Shown here: positions 61,799 to 64,000 of the stretch, one piece after another
How the letters are laid out: each line of letters opens with the position of its first letter
How positions within the stretch are numbered: position 1 is the stretch's first letter
Source of the DNA: Panulirus ornatus
Taxonomy: Eukaryota; Arthropoda; Malacostraca; Decapoda; Palinuridae
Assembly: GCF_036320965.1 (NCBI RefSeq)
Contig: NC_092241.1
Span: 1,341,683-1,405,682, forward strand
Direction: 5' to 3'
DNA: 64,000 bases
Program-made: the position numbers and the translations under genes
The notes under the pieces: model-generated
What the model was told of the DNA's origin: nothing
What the model saw: only the letters and a program-made list of their open reading frames with translations
Database searches by the model: none

Positions 61799-62448
61799 TC
61801 AATTTTAAGGTGGACCATCTTATCAAAATCAGCGACTGGACCAAGAGCACAAACCCTTCTTTTGTGATGAACCTGTCTAATAAACAATTAAACAAGGATT
61901 CCTTGTGTGCATTAGGCTATGGTTTAATTTTTTTGTACTCTAACAGGGAAGCCAGCTGTGTTGATGTCACAAAGACTTTTTGTAATTTAGAGAAATACAG
62001 TAGTTTAAGTAATGATGAAATTGATATTTGTAAGGGTTTAGTGTATGCCAGTTTGTCAAAACCAGTGGAACCTAATTGCCCTAAAAGATTTATAAGAGCT
62101 ATTAACACCTCAAAAAAAGACAGGGATATACATAACTAAAGCAGATAAGCTAACACTGTTGTGATTTTAGACTAAAGTAACTATTTATCTAAAATGAATG
62201 GTCTTTTAAATGATGACACAACATATTCTGAACTAAGTAAAAATCCCTTAGAAGCAATTAATTCTCATTTCAATAAAGAAATGAAGTTGTTGTTGAAAGG
62301 TAATAGTTCTCTAATCAAACATTTGTCATCTTTGTCCCCTTCAATGCCATATATGTATGGACTTATCAAAACACATAAACAGAATTTTCCAGCAAGACCT
62401 ATAGTGAGTTCAGTAGGCTCCATCACATATAAATTGTCAAATGGTTAG
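61799..62448 (+). pseudogene. PLE N-terminal and pre-RT region
   Basis: Frames 61799-62139 (VDHLIKISDWTKSTNPSFV, then CALGYGL and KTFCNLEKYSSLSNDEI) and 62194-62448 (NKEMKLLLKGNSSLI; MPYMYGLIKTHK; ARPIVSSVGSITYKLSNG). The second contains the PLE-typical LIKTHK and RPIVSS segments that open the RT fingers. A frame break near 62140 (AAAAAAAGACAGG) separates them. Confidence 0.84.
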
Positions 62449-62468
62449 TTTCTCTATTAAGCCATTTA

Positions 62469-62804
62469 GTGGGTAAGGTATCAAATTCTAATATCATAAA
62501 CAATGTAGATTTAGTCAACAAGCTAAACAATATCAATGTTAATTTTGATTTCAAACTAGTTAGCTTTGATGCTTCCTCACTTCTCACTAAATTTCCAGTT
62601 GATGACCTTTTACAATATTCATTTGATGTCTTGGATGATATTTATTTACCTGTTTCAAAGTCTGTTTTCATTGAACTGACACAATTGTGTATAAAAGACT
62701 GTGTATTTCAATTCAATGGATATTATTATGCTAAAAAATTTGGTATGGCAATGGGTAACCTTCTTTCATCTGTACTAAGTAATCTTTATATGGATTTTTT
62801 GTAA
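62469..62804 (+). pseudogene. PLE RT motifs A and B
   Basis: GKVSNSNIINNVDLVNKLN, motif A FKLVSFDASSLLTKFPVD with its Asp, and motif B KKFGMAMGNLLSSVLSNLYM. Copy 1 has NPLSPLL at the same place, so Pro to Leu and Pro to Ser changes weaken motif B. It stops at TTTTTGTAA near 62804, where other copies continue with ETK. Confidence 0.85.
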
Positions 62805-62829
62805 CAAAATTACGAAAGGATATCTTACC

Positions 62830-63757
62830 TTCTAATGCAATTTGGTTTAGGTATGTAGATGATGTTCTTTGTGTTTGGCCAACAGATGAAAATTTACAAC
62901 TATTTCTCCCCTTACTTAACAATTTAGTACCTTCCATCAAATTTACTGTAGAAAATGAAAATAATGGTATGTTACCATTTTTAGATTGCATGATCCATAG
63001 ACAAGGAAACAAGTTTAAGTTTAGCACATACAGAAAACCCACCAATGCATGCTCATATATCCGTTATTACTCCTCTCAACATGGCAGAGTTAAATTATCA
63101 TCATTTCAATCTATGTTCCTTAGGGCATTACGTATTTGCATTCCAGAGTTCATTGATGATGAGTTTGAGAAGATATATTCCATTGGGTTTAAGTTAAAGT
63201 ACCCTAGATATTTTATTGATAAATCCCTTAAGTTAGCAAAGAAATCATTTTATAGAGTTGAGCCCAAACCTCCCATTAACACCAAGAATCTTTTAGTTCT
63301 CCCTTTTAATAATAATTTCACTTTGCTTCCCATGTTGCTTAAATCTTTTAATGTAAATGTTGCCTTTAGCAACAATAATACTATACAGAATATCTTAATC
63401 AGGAATTCACCAGAAAATTCTCTTGGTTGCATCTATAAAGTTCCTTGTGGAAACTATGATAAATTTTATGTTGGTCAGACTGGTAAGGATCTTTCTGTTA
63501 GACTTAAGCAACATAAATATCGTATAAGAACGGGACAGGAATCAAATGCCTTGTTTAATCATGTTAAAAACTATGATCATTGTATTGACTGGAGTAACGC
63601 CATCTCAGTTGTTAACTCTAACTCTATTACCAAGAGAAATATCATTGAATCTTCTATTATTAAATACACAAAGAATTATAATCTTAATATTAGTGATGGT
63701 CTGTACAAATTAGATAACTTTATTGTTGATAAGATTTGTAAAATGATAAGTTTATAA
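62830..63757 (+). pseudogene. PLE RT motif C with complete GIY-YIG endonuclease
   Basis: The frame before the ATG at 62969 encodes RYVDDVLCVWPTDENLQ (YVDD at 62852-62863). From 62969 (262 aa): MLPFLDCMIHRQGNKFK and a conserved PLE linker with PEFIDDEFEKIYSIG. The GIY-YIG nuclease follows: GCIYKVPC (about aa 153-160), YVGQTGKDL (167-175), Arg178, the LKQHKYRIRTG block, the catalytic Glu near aa 227 (NIIESSII) and the NYNLN segment. The nuclease cuts target DNA for insertion. GNYDK has Tyr where copies 1 and 2 have Cys (GNCDK). It ends at TAA 63755-63757. Confidence 0.88.
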
Positions 63758-63931
63758 ACGCTCGTTGCATGTTTTGGACAATCACAAGTTTACCAAATGG
63801 CGTTCTAGCTTCGTCTCTTCGATGTATATCAACTGACTGTTACATTCCTGTCGTCTCCCCTGATGATGTGATTATTACACGAAAGTGCACTTGGGAACTT
63901 TTCGTGTTTCATTTTCCTCGTGGACTCATAG

Positions 63932-63935
<4 letters not shown>
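63758..63935 (+). promoter_or_regulatory. PLE 3' UTR with hammerhead-like core motifs
   Basis: About 178 bp after the stop. It contains CTGATGA (63860-63866), a short GTG...CAC stem and GAAA (63881-63884), the order seen in hammerhead ribozyme cores, and a separate inverted repeat ACACGAAA...TTTTCGTGT. The solo PLE end at 48656-48852 keeps both motifs and pairs one base further (GTGT/ACAC). I could not assign stem I or a cleavage site with confidence. Confidence 0.5.

Positions 63936-64000
<65 letters not shown>
63936..64000. repeat. (TA)n array at window end
   Basis: At least 65 bp of TA directly after the PLE 3' terminus, with one TTATAT interruption, running off the window. Confidence 0.97.

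Larger units (their letters stand above)
61753..63935 (+). mobile_element. Penelope-like element, copy 3, with 5' inversion and complete 3' end
   Basis: Plus-strand PLE, the most complete of the three. 61753-61797 is a ~45-bp inverted piece whose forward equivalent in copy 1 (near 31230-31270) lies immediately upstream of the sequence that resumes here at about 61799. Then come the N-terminal region, RT motifs A, B and C, the FLDCMIHR segment, a full GIY-YIG nuclease and a ~175-bp 3' UTR ending GGACTCATAGGAATATATA. Frameshifts near 62140, 62450 and 62805 break the ORF. Confidence 0.91.

Noticed and set aside
63425..63757. GIY-YIG domain as a host excision-repair or homing endonuclease gene
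   Set aside because: It is in frame with a YVDD reverse transcriptase and PLE-specific FLD segment, so it is the PLE nuclease.

Overview
This window is eukaryotic and consists almost entirely of retroelements and simple repeats. I found no host protein-coding gene, tRNA, rRNA, CRISPR array or bacterial-style operon. Three components explain nearly everything. (1) About 30 full, truncated or rearranged copies of one non-LTR retrotransposon (LINE) family. It encodes an apurinic-type endonuclease followed by a reverse transcriptase in what was one long frame, and looks RTE-like. (2) Penelope-like elements (PLE) with reverse transcriptase and GIY-YIG endonuclease. (3) About 30 (TA)n arrays of roughly 35 to 600 bp. 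A fourth, short (about 240 bp) SINE-like family appears to be a LINE derivative: its first ~150 bp resemble the LINE 5' UTR and its last ~45 bp resemble the LINE 3' end. An invertebrate is likely, perhaps a decapod crustacean, judging from the repeat style; this is inference only.

Layout. 1-5.2 kb: truncated LINEs, mostly minus. 5.2-6.4 kb: a 590-bp TA array and two tandem SINE-like copies. 6.5-8.9 kb: a minus LINE whose middle is replaced by 1,253 bp with no cytosine on the plus strand. 9.2-16.2 kb: a head-to-tail array of ~1.4-kb LINE 3' segments sharing one inactivating 5-bp deletion. 16.2-17 kb: an inverted LINE 3' end that makes a large palindrome. 17.2-20.5 kb: the most complete LINE (3.3 kb, minus). 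20.6-29.5 kb: four older plus-strand LINEs with a 100-N gap. 29.5-32.5 kb: two PLEs in tandem (minus) capped by an inverted PLE tail. 32.5-48.5 kb: LINEs in both orientations, an inverted pair of SINE-like copies, and a LINE with a 5' inversion. 48.6-55.4 kb: a solo PLE tail and older LINEs joined at abrupt junctions. 55.5-61.7 kb: young LINEs, one with a 5' inversion. 61.75-64 kb: a PLE (plus) with a small 5' inversion, a full GIY-YIG domain and a complete 3' end.

How the parts relate. Nearly every LINE, SINE-like and PLE 3' end runs into (TA)n, and most 5' truncation points also abut (TA)n. The simplest reading is that TA arrays serve both as tail-derived seeds and as insertion targets, so the region grows by nesting. 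LINE copies fall into an older class (long 3' UTR, CGA codon near the ORF end), an intermediate class (long UTR, TGA at that codon) and a younger class (short UTR, TGA). No copy in the window has a fully open LINE frame; the least damaged are at 17.2-20.5, 32.6-35.3 and 55.8-58.0 kb. I saw no new multi-gene system. The most unusual items are the cytosine-free tract, the structured 5' end shared by LINE and SINE-like elements, the coupling of three element types to TA arrays, and the 5' inversions in both LINE and PLE copies.
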